Positions 41,907-52,208 are shown, counted from the first letter of the stretch. The stretch is DNA of 64,000 nt from an uncultured Methylococcaceae bacterium (GCA_903945375.1 CAJAVP010000104.1:1-64000); one strand, 5' to 3'. Notes: generated by a model not told the origin, from the sequence alone. A program made the numbers and translations.

Positions 41907-43052
41907 ATGCACACAACGCTAGGTATAGCACAGGACGTTTTAAACCAGTTCATTTGTTGTCAGTTACCCATTAGCCCTTATCCCGTTACCCTACCGCGTA
42001 AAGACTTTATTGTGATGGTCAAATTGGTCAGGTTACTACATCGACTAAGTGTAAATAACGCCTATCAACACCTGCTACATGACCATTTACCGGCTGTTGC
42101 TCACTTTAATCCGGGTCATTTTGGCGTCATGATGGGCTACGATTTTCATTTAACTAAAACCGGACCGAAATTAATTGAAGTCAATACCAATGCCGGCGGT
42201 GCATGGTTTGCTTATTTGTCTGAAAACGCAATGGCAACGCAATTTTCTGGGCGTTTAGCGGCTCGATTGCTCAATAGTTTTTTAGTTGAATTTGCACGGT
42301 ATAAGCGATCACGCTCAGCAAAGCCATCTTGTATGGCTATCTTGGATGAACACCCTGAGTCACAATTTTTATATCTTGAAATGCAGAAATTTGCCGAGTT
42401 GTTTAGGCGAGCTAATATTAAAACAGTAATCTGTGATCCACTTGAATTGAGAAAATCGGGGTCACAACTTTATTTCGGTGATCAAACGGTTGATATGATT
42501 TATAACCGCCATTGTGATTTTTATCTGCAAACACCCGCTTTGGCAGATATTAAAAACGCTTGGCTTGAAGGCGGTGTCTGCCTAAGCCCTCACCCGCATA
42601 TTTACGGATTATTGGCGGATAAACGTCGCATGGTGTTATGGTCAGATGTCGACGCATTAAGACCGCTAGATATCAAGACCGCTGAGCAAGCACTTCTTCG
42701 ACAATGTATTCCTTACACGACTGCATTGGCAAGCCTGTCGTCTGATGCCGTTTGGCGCACTCGAAAGCAATGGGTATTAAAGCCTGATAACGGTTATGCG
42801 AGTCGCGGTGTCTATGTCGGCAATAAGTTGACCGCGACAAAACTGGCGCATTTACCTCCTGAATCCACGTTGGCTCAGCAATGGATACCGCCCTCAACGA
42901 GTACCTACCCGGACGAACTACCATTTAAGACAGATTTTCGATTATTTGCTTACCGCCACCATATTCTTGGTGTGGCGGCTCGTTTATATCAAGGTCAAGT
43001 TACAAATTTGCGTACACCAAATGGCGGCTTTGCTAAAGTGATATTGTCTTGA
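41907..43052 (+). CDS. ATP-grasp-like protein of unknown function
   Basis: KLIEVNTNAGGAWFAY, QWVLKPDNGYASRGVYVGNK, QQWIPP, DFRLFAYRHHILGVAARLY suggest ATP-grasp/circularly permuted ATP-grasp. Confidence 0.65.
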   Translation: MHTTLGIAQDVLNQFICCQLPISPYPVTLPRKDFIVMVKLVRLLHRLSVNNAYQHLLHDHLPAVAHFNPGHFGVMMGYDFHLTKTGPKLIEVNTNAGGAWFAYLSENAMATQFSGRLAARLLNSFLVEFARYKRSRSAKPSCMAILDEHPESQFLYLEMQKFAELFRRANIKTVICDPLELRKSGSQLYFGDQTVDMIYNRHCDFYLQTPALADIKNAWLEGGVCLSPHPHIYGLLADKRRMVLWSDVDALRPLDIKTAEQALLRQCIPYTTALASLSSDAVWRTRKQWVLKPDNGYASRGVYVGNKLTATKLAHLPPESTLAQQWIPPSTSTYPDELPFKTDFRLFAYRHHILGVAARLYQGQVTNLRTPNGGFAKVILS

Positions 43053-43074
43053 AAAACGCGCCGTCGCTTGTTTA

Positions 43075-43452
43075 TTACTCGCCTTCAGTTGTTTGCTGGC
43101 TGGCATGGAGTATCTTTTTTATGCCGTGTTCTTGGCGTTTTACAAAATCGATACTTTGATCGGCGGCTTTAGTTGAGAGCGTTAAAATTTCTTTGCGATA
43201 TTTCTGACTAAAATAACCGGTGGCGATACCCGCTCCAAGTAAGAATATCGGATTTTTAGTCAGGGTACTCAGAACGCCTTTACCTACTTGCATAATAGCG
43301 GTCGCAGCAACGCCGGTGACAATACCGAGCGCAATCATATCAACGGTTGGGGTGTTATTGATAGGTTCGATTATTGGCTGATCAATCAATATCTTAGGAT
43401 TATCACGTAAGGTTTGCATACTGACTCCGCTAGTGTCTAATAGATTACTCAT
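43075..43452 (-). CDS. Hypothetical small membrane protein with Gly/Ala-rich hydrophobic segments
   Basis: MIALGIVTGVAATAIMQVGKGVL and NPIFLLGAGIATGYFSQKYRKEI. Confidence 0.7.
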   Translation of the reverse strand: MSNLLDTSGVSMQTLRDNPKILIDQPIIEPINNTPTVDMIALGIVTGVAATAIMQVGKGVLSTLTKNPIFLLGAGIATGYFSQKYRKEILTLSTKAADQSIDFVKRQEHGIKKILHASQQTTEGE

Positions 43453-43457
43453 TCGTT

Positions 43458-44372
43458 TTATTCAGGCTCAGACAGCTTTAGCAAGTGTCCACTCGTCGCA
43501 TTTTTTTGTGGTATGGCGCTATTGACCGGCGTAAGCGGCGGCTTGCTATCGAGTTGATTTAAATTAGTGCTTGATGGACTCGCGCTACTAGGAGCGGCAT
43601 CCAGTTCAGACTCGATATCCAGCGTGTCGTCATCGGTCACATTACCATCCTTGAGTAAATAGTCACGACGCTGTTGGTAAGCATTTTTTATAAACTCATA
43701 ACGGTCTTTGTCAGAAGATGCCTCATTAACAACTTTTTCTGCGGGGATTAAATCGGCGCGTGTGTCGGCAATATCAACGACCTTAGAGCCTGCCGTGGCG
43801 GCACTTGCCGCACCACCAATGAATGAAACATAAGTCAGCGGATTGAGCATTGCATCGCCCATTAAACCCAACGTCTCTCTCGGTGAACTTGGACCAAAAA
43901 TAGGCAATACAAGATACGGCCCTGATGGAATTCCCCAAACGCCTAAGGTTTGTCCGAAATCTTCATGATGCTTAGGTAAATCAATGTCTTTAGCGATATC
44001 CATCACGCCACCAACACCCACTGTGGTATTGATCAGCAAACGGCTTAAATCCTGCCCACCTTGAAGAATTTTAAATTGCAGTAAGTCATTGATAGTGACA
44101 CCGACATCGTTAATATTACTAAAGAAATTAGTGACGCCTTTGTCAATGGGGTCCGGGGTTATCCATTCATAACCTTGAGCAATCGGTTTAATAATGCCTT
44201 TATCAAGGCCATCATTAAATGATTGACTACCTTGATTCCAAGCTTTCCAAGGATCTGAATCAGTCGTGCTGCAACCTAATAACAGCAAAGAAGACATCAG
44301 GATACCTCCCAGAGATAACGGTAAGGTAGATCTTAAATGATAAGTAGGGTGCTGAGTGTTTTTATAATACAT
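43458..44372 (-). CDS. mlaA: MlaA/VacJ family outer-membrane lipoprotein
   Basis: Lipobox LLLLGCSTT; DPWKAWNQGSQSFNDGLDKGIIKPIAQGYEW; GQTLGVWGIPSGPYLVLPIFGPSSPRETLGLMGD. Confidence 0.93.
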   Translation of the reverse strand: MYYKNTQHPTYHLRSTLPLSLGGILMSSLLLLGCSTTDSDPWKAWNQGSQSFNDGLDKGIIKPIAQGYEWITPDPIDKGVTNFFSNINDVGVTINDLLQFKILQGGQDLSRLLINTTVGVGGVMDIAKDIDLPKHHEDFGQTLGVWGIPSGPYLVLPIFGPSSPRETLGLMGDAMLNPLTYVSFIGGAASAATAGSKVVDIADTRADLIPAEKVVNEASSDKDRYEFIKNAYQQRRDYLLKDGNVTDDDTLDIESELDAAPSSASPSSTNLNQLDSKPPLTPVNSAIPQKNATSGHLLKLSEPE

Positions 44373-44790
44373 TGTTTTATCTCGGTATCAATTAACAGAA
44401 AACGAATAGGGTAATTTAATCATCCTGCACACTTATACAGTGAGGATGGTGTTCATGATTAACAGCTTTGTTCTGCTGTATCGCTGTTGGATAAAAACTT
44501 ATGGCAAAATTTTATCATTAAATCGCCACATTTTGTTTGGTAAATGCCATATCAGATAATTGTTCCGATGCACTACTGATTTTATAAGAGAATAGAGAAT
44601 ATGTCTTTGTTTACAATAAACTTAGTCATTACGCAAATCTGTTGTCTGGGTGTACTCCAAGCAAATAGCCGGCAAGTAGCAATAGACTCTCGTTACACTA
44701 AGCCAGATAATTGCCACTTTTATCGGCTTATTTTTAACTCGTTAACAGACTTACGCTAGAATAGCCCTATTGTTTTAACCCCTACATGGG

Positions 44791-45399
44791 ATGCTAATGC
44801 GTAACTCATTATTTATCAATAACACTTTTTTTAAAACGGCGTGCTATTTTGAAGCCTCACTCTGCTTGCCAGCTTTCCTGCTAGGATGGCTTACGCAGAT
44901 TAATCCGCTGGCTCATTTTTATTTTTCAAGTTCAGCACTACTCTACGGGGTATTAGGCACCGTGCCTTTATTCGCGTGGTTTTTGGTTATGCACAAACTA
45001 CCCGGTCAATCTATCGCGGCTATCAGAGAGCTCTTATTGAAAACCTTAGGCCCTAGCTTTCAAGCGTATCAGTGGCCTCATTTTCTTTTGTTAGCAAGTA
45101 TTGCGGGTATTTCAGAAGAGCTACTTTTTCGTGGTTTTTTACAGCCTTGGTTAGCCAGCTTTTTAGGCTCGACGGCAGGTCTTCTGCTCAGTAATGTATT
45201 ATTTGGCATGGTGCACAGCATCACGCCTTTGTATGCTCTCTTAGCCAGTTTGGTTGGGATTTATCTGGGCTTGGCTATGGAATTTAGTGGTGAAAGCAAT
45301 CTACTAACACCGATTCTTATCCATAGTTTGTACGATTTTTTAGCCATCACAGCGCTCATACACCAATACAGGGCGGGTTTGCTAACGACACAAAAATAA
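44791..45399 (+). CDS. CPBP family intramembrane metalloprotease (CAAX protease-like)
   Basis: GISEELLFRGFLQPWL, LFGMVHSITPLYALLASLVGIYLGLAM, HSLYDFLAI. Confidence 0.88.
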   Translation: MLMRNSLFINNTFFKTACYFEASLCLPAFLLGWLTQINPLAHFYFSSSALLYGVLGTVPLFAWFLVMHKLPGQSIAAIRELLLKTLGPSFQAYQWPHFLLLASIAGISEELLFRGFLQPWLASFLGSTAGLLLSNVLFGMVHSITPLYALLASLVGIYLGLAMEFSGESNLLTPILIHSLYDFLAITALIHQYRAGLLTTQK

Positions 45400-45409
45400 A
45401 CAAGAAATT

Positions 45410-46624
45410 TTATAAATCAGAAATTTTCGTTAAATCAAGCCCCCAATGAAGCGGGTCTTCTTTGCCGATGATTGAATCGGGTGATAGTGATAAATCAAGC
45501 AATTCCGGCATGATATGAACCATTGAATTGGTCGAGAAAAATACCTTAACAATCGGTTTTAGCAAGCTTGATTTGGTTTGCTCAACAACCAGTGCCAAAC
45601 GCCCAGTTTTCAGTTTAACCAAAGTACCGGTTGGATAAACGCCTATCGCTTTAACAAACGCACTAAAAACTGTGTCATCAAACTGCCCTTCTTTCCACTC
45701 AGCCATTTTCCGCAAAGATTCAGCAGGTTCCCAGCTCGCTTTATAGCAACGGGTTGAGGTAATGGCATCATAAACATCACAAACAGCTCCCATACGAGCG
45801 TATAGACTTAATTCATTTCCGGATAAGCGATCAGGATATCCCTCCCCATCAACACGCTCATGATGATGTAAACAAACGTCTAGCGTGATTTCAGTGACAT
45901 CAGAGGTGTTTTTAAGCAGTTCCCAGCCTTGGAAAGGATGGGATTTCATAATCACAAATTCTGCATCAGTCAAGCGTCCCACTTTGTTCAGTATTTTGCT
46001 AGGGATGTACAGCTTGCCTATGTCGTGCATTAGGCCCGCCATACCAACTTCTTGTATCGTGTCACTATCTAAACCGAGTTCTTTACCCAATGCCATCATC
46101 AAGCCCGAGACGGCAATCGAATGCATGTAGGTGTAGTTATTCGCATTTTTTAAGCGGACAAGGCTTAATAAGGCATCGGAATTTCGAGAAATGGATTGAT
46201 TAATATCATCGACAAGGTTAGAGGCTTGATCCATATTGACCGCCTTACCCATGCGTGCGTCATTGAACATAACGATGATGTCTTTTTTCGCATCAGTAAC
46301 TACTTTTCTAGCACGTACCAATTCTTCTTTGACAGGTACTCTGGGTTTATGAATTTTATGTTGCGTAGCGATTTCGTGCATCGCAGTGTTAATATGGTTT
46401 TTTTCTTCTTCATCAGTCACAACAGGTGCTTCATTAGCAACATCAAGCCCCCTATCTGTATCAATCCAAATCTCTTTGATATTGTAATCTTTGATTGCTC
46501 TTAAATCTTTATCATTGATTAATTTAAAAGATTTTTTCCAAAAAGGGTTATCCATCCAGCTACCACAAACTTCATGAACATACATCCCTAATTGAACGTC
46601 CCTAGATTTAATTTTTTTTAGCAT
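45410..46624 (-). CDS. HD-GYP domain protein with N-terminal DUF3391-like region
   Basis: HDIGKLYIPSKILNKVGRLTDAEFVIMKSHPFQGWELL, HHERVDGEGYPDRL. Confidence 0.9.
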   Translation of the reverse strand: MLKKIKSRDVQLGMYVHEVCGSWMDNPFWKKSFKLINDKDLRAIKDYNIKEIWIDTDRGLDVANEAPVVTDEEEKNHINTAMHEIATQHKIHKPRVPVKEELVRARKVVTDAKKDIIVMFNDARMGKAVNMDQASNLVDDINQSISRNSDALLSLVRLKNANNYTYMHSIAVSGLMMALGKELGLDSDTIQEVGMAGLMHDIGKLYIPSKILNKVGRLTDAEFVIMKSHPFQGWELLKNTSDVTEITLDVCLHHHERVDGEGYPDRLSGNELSLYARMGAVCDVYDAITSTRCYKASWEPAESLRKMAEWKEGQFDDTVFSAFVKAIGVYPTGTLVKLKTGRLALVVEQTKSSLLKPIVKVFFSTNSMVHIMPELLDLSLSPDSIIGKEDPLHWGLDLTKISDL

Positions 46625-46770
46625 GTTAACCTCATAAAAACCACAGTATCAGCTTAATCATTTAGCCCCTTCTTGACTTATAAAGGCTATTCTCACAGAC
46701 GCTCATCCCTTAGGAAGTGTCCAAGTGGTCGAGATGTCGGCGTTTCTGGAGAATGGAATCCTTGAGCTGA

Positions 46771-47583
46771 TTATTTTTTTACTAAGACTTCACCGCGCCC
46801 CATTTCCGCCATATCGCCGGCAAAGCGCTGTACACGATTAAATGCCACTGAGTTTTCAGCAAACTTTGAGTTTAAAGTTTTAAATGCAGTAAACAACAGG
46901 GGCAAAAATGCCAAAGTATGCAAACCACAGTCATTAAAACTGGCGGAGAGTTGAGGTGGATTCCACAGTAATAATGTACCACGACGCATGGCATAGCCGA
47001 GATAACGTCCGGTCTGACCCATGACCGCAATCGTGCCAGCAATCATACGCGAGCCGCAATAATCGCCGGCATTTCCTTCAATTAAGATCATGCCGCGTCG
47101 TAAATGATCGCCCACCCGTTCGCCCGCATTACCTTTGACGAGAATTAAACCGCCTTTCATGCCTATTTTATTACCGGGCAATGCGCCACCTAAAAAATCA
47201 CCGGTATCACCAATAATTTCTAAATAACCATTTTTCATTTCACAACCGGCGTACAAGCCGCTATTGCCCGTCACGGTAATTTGTCCAGATTTCATGCCCA
47301 TTGCCAAATATGCACCGGCATCGCCTTCAACCGTGATATGCCCCTCTTCTAGGTCGCGACCAATAAAATCCAATTTTTCAAAACTGTTTTTAATAATAAG
47401 GCTTTGGGTATCAAATCCGGACAGACTGAATAATTGATCAACCCGTAATTTGCATTTGCCACTTTGAAGCTCAAGTGCCGCAATCTCTGCCGGTTCTTTG
47501 CCGAGTAAGTGTTGGCAGCTTAAGGGCGACATATCAACGCGCTGATCGGGGCGATATTTTAAAGTTAAGGTCAACGCACTCAT
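46771..47583 (-). CDS. fhcC: Formyltransferase/hydrolase complex subunit C
   Basis: GXXGXXXG beta-helix repeats typical of formylmethanofuran dehydrogenase subunit C. Confidence 0.92.
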   Translation of the reverse strand: MSALTLTLKYRPDQRVDMSPLSCQHLLGKEPAEIAALELQSGKCKLRVDQLFSLSGFDTQSLIIKNSFEKLDFIGRDLEEGHITVEGDAGAYLAMGMKSGQITVTGNSGLYAGCEMKNGYLEIIGDTGDFLGGALPGNKIGMKGGLILVKGNAGERVGDHLRRGMILIEGNAGDYCGSRMIAGTIAVMGQTGRYLGYAMRRGTLLLWNPPQLSASFNDCGLHTLAFLPLLFTAFKTLNSKFAENSVAFNRVQRFAGDMAEMGRGEVLVKK

Positions 47584-48476
47584 GCCATAATCTCCTGTAA
47601 ATGAAAGTGAAATGGCCCTAGTTTGCCACCATAATTACCGGCACTTATCCGTTGAATACCGGACGTTGCACCTAACTCACAAACGGCTTGAATGCCCACA
47701 CGCATGGCTTTATCAATATCTTGTTTGCTTAAGCCATCGATAACAATTTCCATCACCGATTCACAACTGGCAGGTAATTCGGAATGAGTCATGCCTTTTA
47801 AAGTTGGACAAAAAGCATCATTGGTTGAGGCGTTTAAGGCTTTATATTTAGAGCCTACTTTAGAGCCAGAACGTACCACGCCACCTGGAAAGGGCATGAT
47901 GACATTGGGGATTTTACGCATGGCATCAATCGCCGCTTCACAGGCCGCCAGTGCTTGTGGTTGTGATTCTGCTAATACTAGGAAATTCCCCCCGCCAACC
48001 GCTTCGACCTGTCCGGCGGTGGCTTCGGTCAAAAATTCACCATCCATCACAGGGATACGCCAATAACGTTTTCCCGCGATAACCTTAGCAATTTGAAAGC
48101 CATCACCAAAATAACGTAAATTTTTACCCAATGGAATTTTGATGTCACTCTTAATGCCGTTAAATAAGGCGGAGGTAGGTGAGGTCAATACGCATTGTCC
48201 AGCACGGGTTTCTAATTGTTTGGCAAGGCCTTTACCGCCCATTGCAAAGAACAATACTGCAACACCTGGACGACCGTCCGGAGTTTCTTCAGGTGTTAAG
48301 GTGCGCTCAATGCCCGCTTCACAGCCACACGCAATGACCGATGTGGCAAAGCCGCTCATAGATTGAGCTGCAATCAGTGCCCATTTTTCGTTTTGTGCGG
48401 TAATAATGATGCGGGTTGCTTTCATTGGAAACGCTTCTGCGAACGTCGCATCAATGCTTACACCGTTGATAATCAT
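47580..48476 (-). CDS. fhcD: Formylmethanofuran:tetrahydromethanopterin formyltransferase
   Basis: INGVSIDATFAEAFPMKATRIIITA, CGCEAGIERTLTPEETPDGRPG. Confidence 0.95.
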   Translation of the reverse strand: MIINGVSIDATFAEAFPMKATRIIITAQNEKWALIAAQSMSGFATSVIACGCEAGIERTLTPEETPDGRPGVAVLFFAMGGKGLAKQLETRAGQCVLTSPTSALFNGIKSDIKIPLGKNLRYFGDGFQIAKVIAGKRYWRIPVMDGEFLTEATAGQVEAVGGGNFLVLAESQPQALAACEAAIDAMRKIPNVIMPFPGGVVRSGSKVGSKYKALNASTNDAFCPTLKGMTHSELPASCESVMEIVIDGLSKQDIDKAMRVGIQAVCELGATSGIQRISAGNYGGKLGPFHFHLQEIMA

Positions 48477-50137
48477 GCTAAATCTCCTACTAAAGGATGT
48501 GTGGTAAGGCTACCGCGTCCATCCTCGGTAATTTCATCATCACTCATTTTAAAATTGCCCAGTTTCATGGTCAGGTAACGGTCAAAATAATCTTTTAAAC
48601 CTTTTTCTACAGAAGGATCAAAATCGGGTTTAACGGTGTGGGTGGTTCCCCATTTTGTCGCAACTACTTTGCCATCTACGACCACTAATTGACCATCTTT
48701 GAACACAAAATCTGGTTTTTCAAACATTTGCTCACGATTACTGTTGTCTGTATAAACCGTAATATCTGCCCACGCGCCGCTACCTAAATGCCCCCGATCT
48801 TTTAGACCAATCAGTTTCGCAGCACCGGCACGCGTCATAATGGCTATTTCGTTTAAGCTGTATTCGCGGTCAATAGATGCTAGCGTGGTCATTCTTTGTG
48901 CTTCAGGGTGAATGGTAGCCAAAACATCATTACGGAAGGTTCTGTCCATTAGCAGGCGGATTAAATGGGGATAACTGGTAAACGGTGCGCCGTTAGGGTG
49001 GTCGGTGGTCAGGAATATACGCCACGGGTCATCGACCAACAAAAAGGTTTCTAAGCCGATTGCCCATTGCAAGGCATTAACAAAGTTTTGGTCTTTGTAT
49101 TTAAACGGCACAACCCCACAGCCGGCATCACATTCAATATCCATCGTGACCCATTTATTGGGGCTAGCGTGTTTGTGATTTGCGTGTTGACGCATATTAT
49201 CGCCGGAGGCCGTGACGGTTTGTCCAAACAGAATTTGTCCAACATCGATGGTGATGTTTTTATTTTTATTGATGGCTTCGGCAATCTGCGCGGCACCGGA
49301 TGAAAATTTAAAATCACCTTCCGTACCGTAGCTGTGAAACTGAATATGCGTCAAGTGCATAGGCAATCCACCGATACCCTGAATGGTGTCCAGTGTAGTT
49401 TGCATATTACCGGGTACACCCAAATTACAGCCATGTACATGCAGCGGATGACTCACGCCAATGGCTTTCACCGCAGTGGCTAGCACCTGCAAGATTTCAC
49501 GCGGTGTGATGCCGTAGTGGCTATTTTGTTCATCGAGGTCAAGTTTGCGTTGGTTAAATTTGAACGCATTGATACCGCCCGGGTTGACCACTTTAACACC
49601 AATGGCCTTTGCCGCATTGATTGTCCAGGCGACATAATCATTTATCGCTTGTTGGTCTTTTTTTGCCGCCAGCAGTCGCAACAGGTAATCGTCACTACCC
49701 AACATCACATAACCGCCTTTATCCAAAATAGGAATATCGCCCATTTCCATATGCGCTTGACGGGCATTAATCGGCAATAAAGCCGGTTCAAAACCTGCGG
49801 TATAGCCCATTTCAGCGTAGCGATAACCAGTTACGAAGGTACTGGGCATGGCGTGGCCGCAGCCAGAGCGACAAATAGAGTTGCGCTCCACCGGATCGGC
49901 TCGATGATCTTCAGGTAACAGGATACGTGCAATATTGCCTTTACCACCACCAATATGCGTGTGCATATCAATAGCTCCCGACATGACAACTTTGCCGTGC
50001 AGATTATATTCCTGGTCAGGAACGGTATCGCTGGGCGGGTCGATAATACGTCCGTTTTTAATGTAAATATCGCGTTGTTGACCGGCAACGCCCGCTGCGG
50101 GGTCATACACGATGCCATTACTGAGTTTAATTAACAT
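48473..50137 (-). CDS. fhcA: Formyltransferase/hydrolase complex subunit A (amidohydrolase family)
   Basis: GAIDMHTHIGGGK, FATEDHP-like LTTDHPNGAPFTSYPHLIRLLMDR. Confidence 0.95.
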   Translation of the reverse strand: MLIKLSNGIVYDPAAGVAGQQRDIYIKNGRIIDPPSDTVPDQEYNLHGKVVMSGAIDMHTHIGGGKGNIARILLPEDHRADPVERNSICRSGCGHAMPSTFVTGYRYAEMGYTAGFEPALLPINARQAHMEMGDIPILDKGGYVMLGSDDYLLRLLAAKKDQQAINDYVAWTINAAKAIGVKVVNPGGINAFKFNQRKLDLDEQNSHYGITPREILQVLATAVKAIGVSHPLHVHGCNLGVPGNMQTTLDTIQGIGGLPMHLTHIQFHSYGTEGDFKFSSGAAQIAEAINKNKNITIDVGQILFGQTVTASGDNMRQHANHKHASPNKWVTMDIECDAGCGVVPFKYKDQNFVNALQWAIGLETFLLVDDPWRIFLTTDHPNGAPFTSYPHLIRLLMDRTFRNDVLATIHPEAQRMTTLASIDREYSLNEIAIMTRAGAAKLIGLKDRGHLGSGAWADITVYTDNSNREQMFEKPDFVFKDGQLVVVDGKVVATKWGTTHTVKPDFDPSVEKGLKDYFDRYLTMKLGNFKMSDDEITEDGRGSLTTHPLVGDLA

Positions 50138-50341
50138 GATGTGCCTTTATTCCTGATTCAAAATAGATGCAACAATACCGTTTTGCCGCCCAGAATGCAA
50201 AACAGGTTTATAGGGCATGAGGCGCTAAAATGCTCCCAGAAAGAGGAGTGCAAAAAAACCACTGTTGACCAAAGGTATAATCTAATCCACAATAGCCACG
50301 CGGTAAAAAACTATAACAAATAACTTTATGAGGAAAACACC

Positions 50342-50737
50342 ATGTCTTTAATTACTTGGACAGCCGACCAATATGGCACTAACGTTGGCTTTGCAGATGA
50401 AGAGCATAAAATTCTCTTTGATAAACTGAATAAATTATACGATTTAGCAACCGGTGGTGCAGAACGCACTGCGGTTGGCGCACAACTTGACGATTTGATT
50501 GCTTATGTCGTCGATCATTTCGCTCACGAAGAAAAAGAAATGCAAGCCAAAGGTTTTGACGGCTACCCAAACCATAAAGCAGAACACGATGCTTTAGTGG
50601 GTATCTGTGCAGGTTTACAAACTAAATTTCACGCGGGTGAAGCCGAAGTCAACGAAGAAGTGGGACAATTGGTTAAAGGCTGGTTAGACAGTCATATTCC
50701 TAAATTTGATATGGCTTACGCAAGCGTTTTAAGCTAA
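50342..50737 (+). CDS. Bacteriohemerythrin
   Basis: ADEEHKILFDKLNKLYD, HFAHEEKEMQAKGFDGYPNHKAEHDAL, HIPKFDMAY. Confidence 0.95.
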   Translation: MSLITWTADQYGTNVGFADEEHKILFDKLNKLYDLATGGAERTAVGAQLDDLIAYVVDHFAHEEKEMQAKGFDGYPNHKAEHDALVGICAGLQTKFHAGEAEVNEEVGQLVKGWLDSHIPKFDMAYASVLS

Positions 50738-50788
50738 TGCTTATTGCCAATACCACCAAAGGAATTGGCTAATAAGGCCGTATGATAA

Positions 50789-50819
50789 AAAAAGACAGGT
50801 TAAAAGCCTGTCTTTTTTT
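50789..50819 (+). terminator. Terminator downstream of bacteriohemerythrin
   Basis: AAAAGACAGG-TTAAAAG-CCTGTCTTTTTTT. Confidence 0.85.
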
Positions 50820-50828
50820 GCTCATTTT

Positions 50829-50901
50829 TCCGTTCGTGGTGAACTGAGGGCGTGAGCCTGTCGAACCACCTAATCTCAGTTACGACACCCTTCGACAGGA
50901 C
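50829..50901. repeat. Intergenic GTTCGTGGTGAAC..CCTGTCGAACCAC / CCTTCGACAGG repeat
   Basis: CCGTTCGTGGTGAACTGAGGGCGTGAGCCTGTCGAACCAC and CCTTCGACAGG; related to 33.8 and 60.5 kb copies. Confidence 0.6.
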
Positions 50902-50903
50902 TG

Positions 50904-51986
50904 TCAGTCATCTGAATCGATAGCAGCTAGATTTTTGATGGCGAGAATAGCATCCCAATCAGAAAAAAATGCCTCTAAACAAGAGGGATCAAAGTGTTTT
51001 CCGCTTTCTGACTGTAAGAATTGAAAAGCCTCTTCAATCGTCCACGCACGCTTGTATGGACGCACTGAGGTTAAGGCATCAAATACATCCGCAATAGCTA
51101 TAATACGACCGAATAATGGAATATTTTCGGTGACTAAACCTCGAGGATAGCCACTCCCATCAAATTTTTCATGATGAGAATACGCAATCTCAGCAGCGGC
51201 TTTAAGAATGGGCGATTGGCAAGATTTTAACAAATCATAACCAATTAAGGCGTGTTGTTGCATGACTTTAAACTCTTCAGGCGTAAGTTTATCGGGTTTC
51301 AGTAAAATAGCATCCGGTATACCTATTTTACCAATATCATGCATCGGTGCTGCTACACTAATTAAGGTCTGCTGCTCTAAAGATAATCCTAAACATCTAG
51401 CAATTTGTTCTGCGTAACGCGACATACGCTGGATATGATGGCCTGTTTCCGGATCACGGAATTCGGCTGCACGCGCTAAACAGTAAATCGTTTCTTGTTC
51501 ACGGGCAATAATTTCTGCGGTCGCTTTACGAATTTCTTCTTCTAATCCAACCGCTTGATACGCAAGCTGTTTATGACTTTGCCGCAAACCAAGCATGTTT
51601 TTTACACGCGCCAAAAATTCGATATTATCGAGCGGCTTGTTGAGAAAGTCGGTAACACCACCGATTAAGGCTTCATGACGAATGGCGATCTCATGATTTG
51701 CAGTTACCATCAAAATTGGAATCGTTTCACAGCCAACAATACGACGAAATTCATAGCTGAAGGCAATGCCATTCATCACTGGCATCATATAATCCGTAAT
51801 AACCAAATCCGGTTCATACTGATGACACCATTCAATCGCTCGAATAGGATCTAGGAAACTAATTGAGTGGCATTGGGGGATATTTCTTATTAAATGCTCT
51901 AATAGGGTTAAATTGATTTGCGAATCATCAATCAAAAGAACTTGCATATTGTCTCCGTAATCCGTTAAATCTTGATTTTGCTGCAA
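50904..51986 (-). CDS. Response regulator with HD-GYP domain
   Basis: VLLIDDSQINLTLLEHL REC; HDIGKIGIPDAILLKPDKLTPEEF, HHEKFDGSGYPRGL. Confidence 0.92.
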   Translation of the reverse strand: MQQNQDLTDYGDNMQVLLIDDSQINLTLLEHLIRNIPQCHSISFLDPIRAIEWCHQYEPDLVITDYMMPVMNGIAFSYEFRRIVGCETIPILMVTANHEIAIRHEALIGGVTDFLNKPLDNIEFLARVKNMLGLRQSHKQLAYQAVGLEEEIRKATAEIIAREQETIYCLARAAEFRDPETGHHIQRMSRYAEQIARCLGLSLEQQTLISVAAPMHDIGKIGIPDAILLKPDKLTPEEFKVMQQHALIGYDLLKSCQSPILKAAAEIAYSHHEKFDGSGYPRGLVTENIPLFGRIIAIADVFDALTSVRPYKRAWTIEEAFQFLQSESGKHFDPSCLEAFFSDWDAILAIKNLAAIDSDD

Positions 51987-52208
51987 TATGCCGCTGGTTA
52001 TTGAACATCCCGTCGAGTGCTTCTCAGTGCAGATTATAAAGACTAAAAATTTGCGCTAACAGCCCAACCCAACCTGAAACAGCTATTATAATGTAGTTTT
52101 GAGTTATCTCAGTGGGAAAATCATTGACGCAATAGAATATAACAACGTCTTGATCCTCTGAAACTTATCAGGCTCTAATATAATTTTTTCACCCACTCTC
52201 TTTAAGTA

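Noticed and set aside
46700-46760. Sequence GGAAGTGTCCAAGTGGTCGAGATGTCGGCG resembling a tRNA-like arm
   Set aside because: No complete cloverleaf, acceptor stem or TPsiC arm could be drawn by eye.
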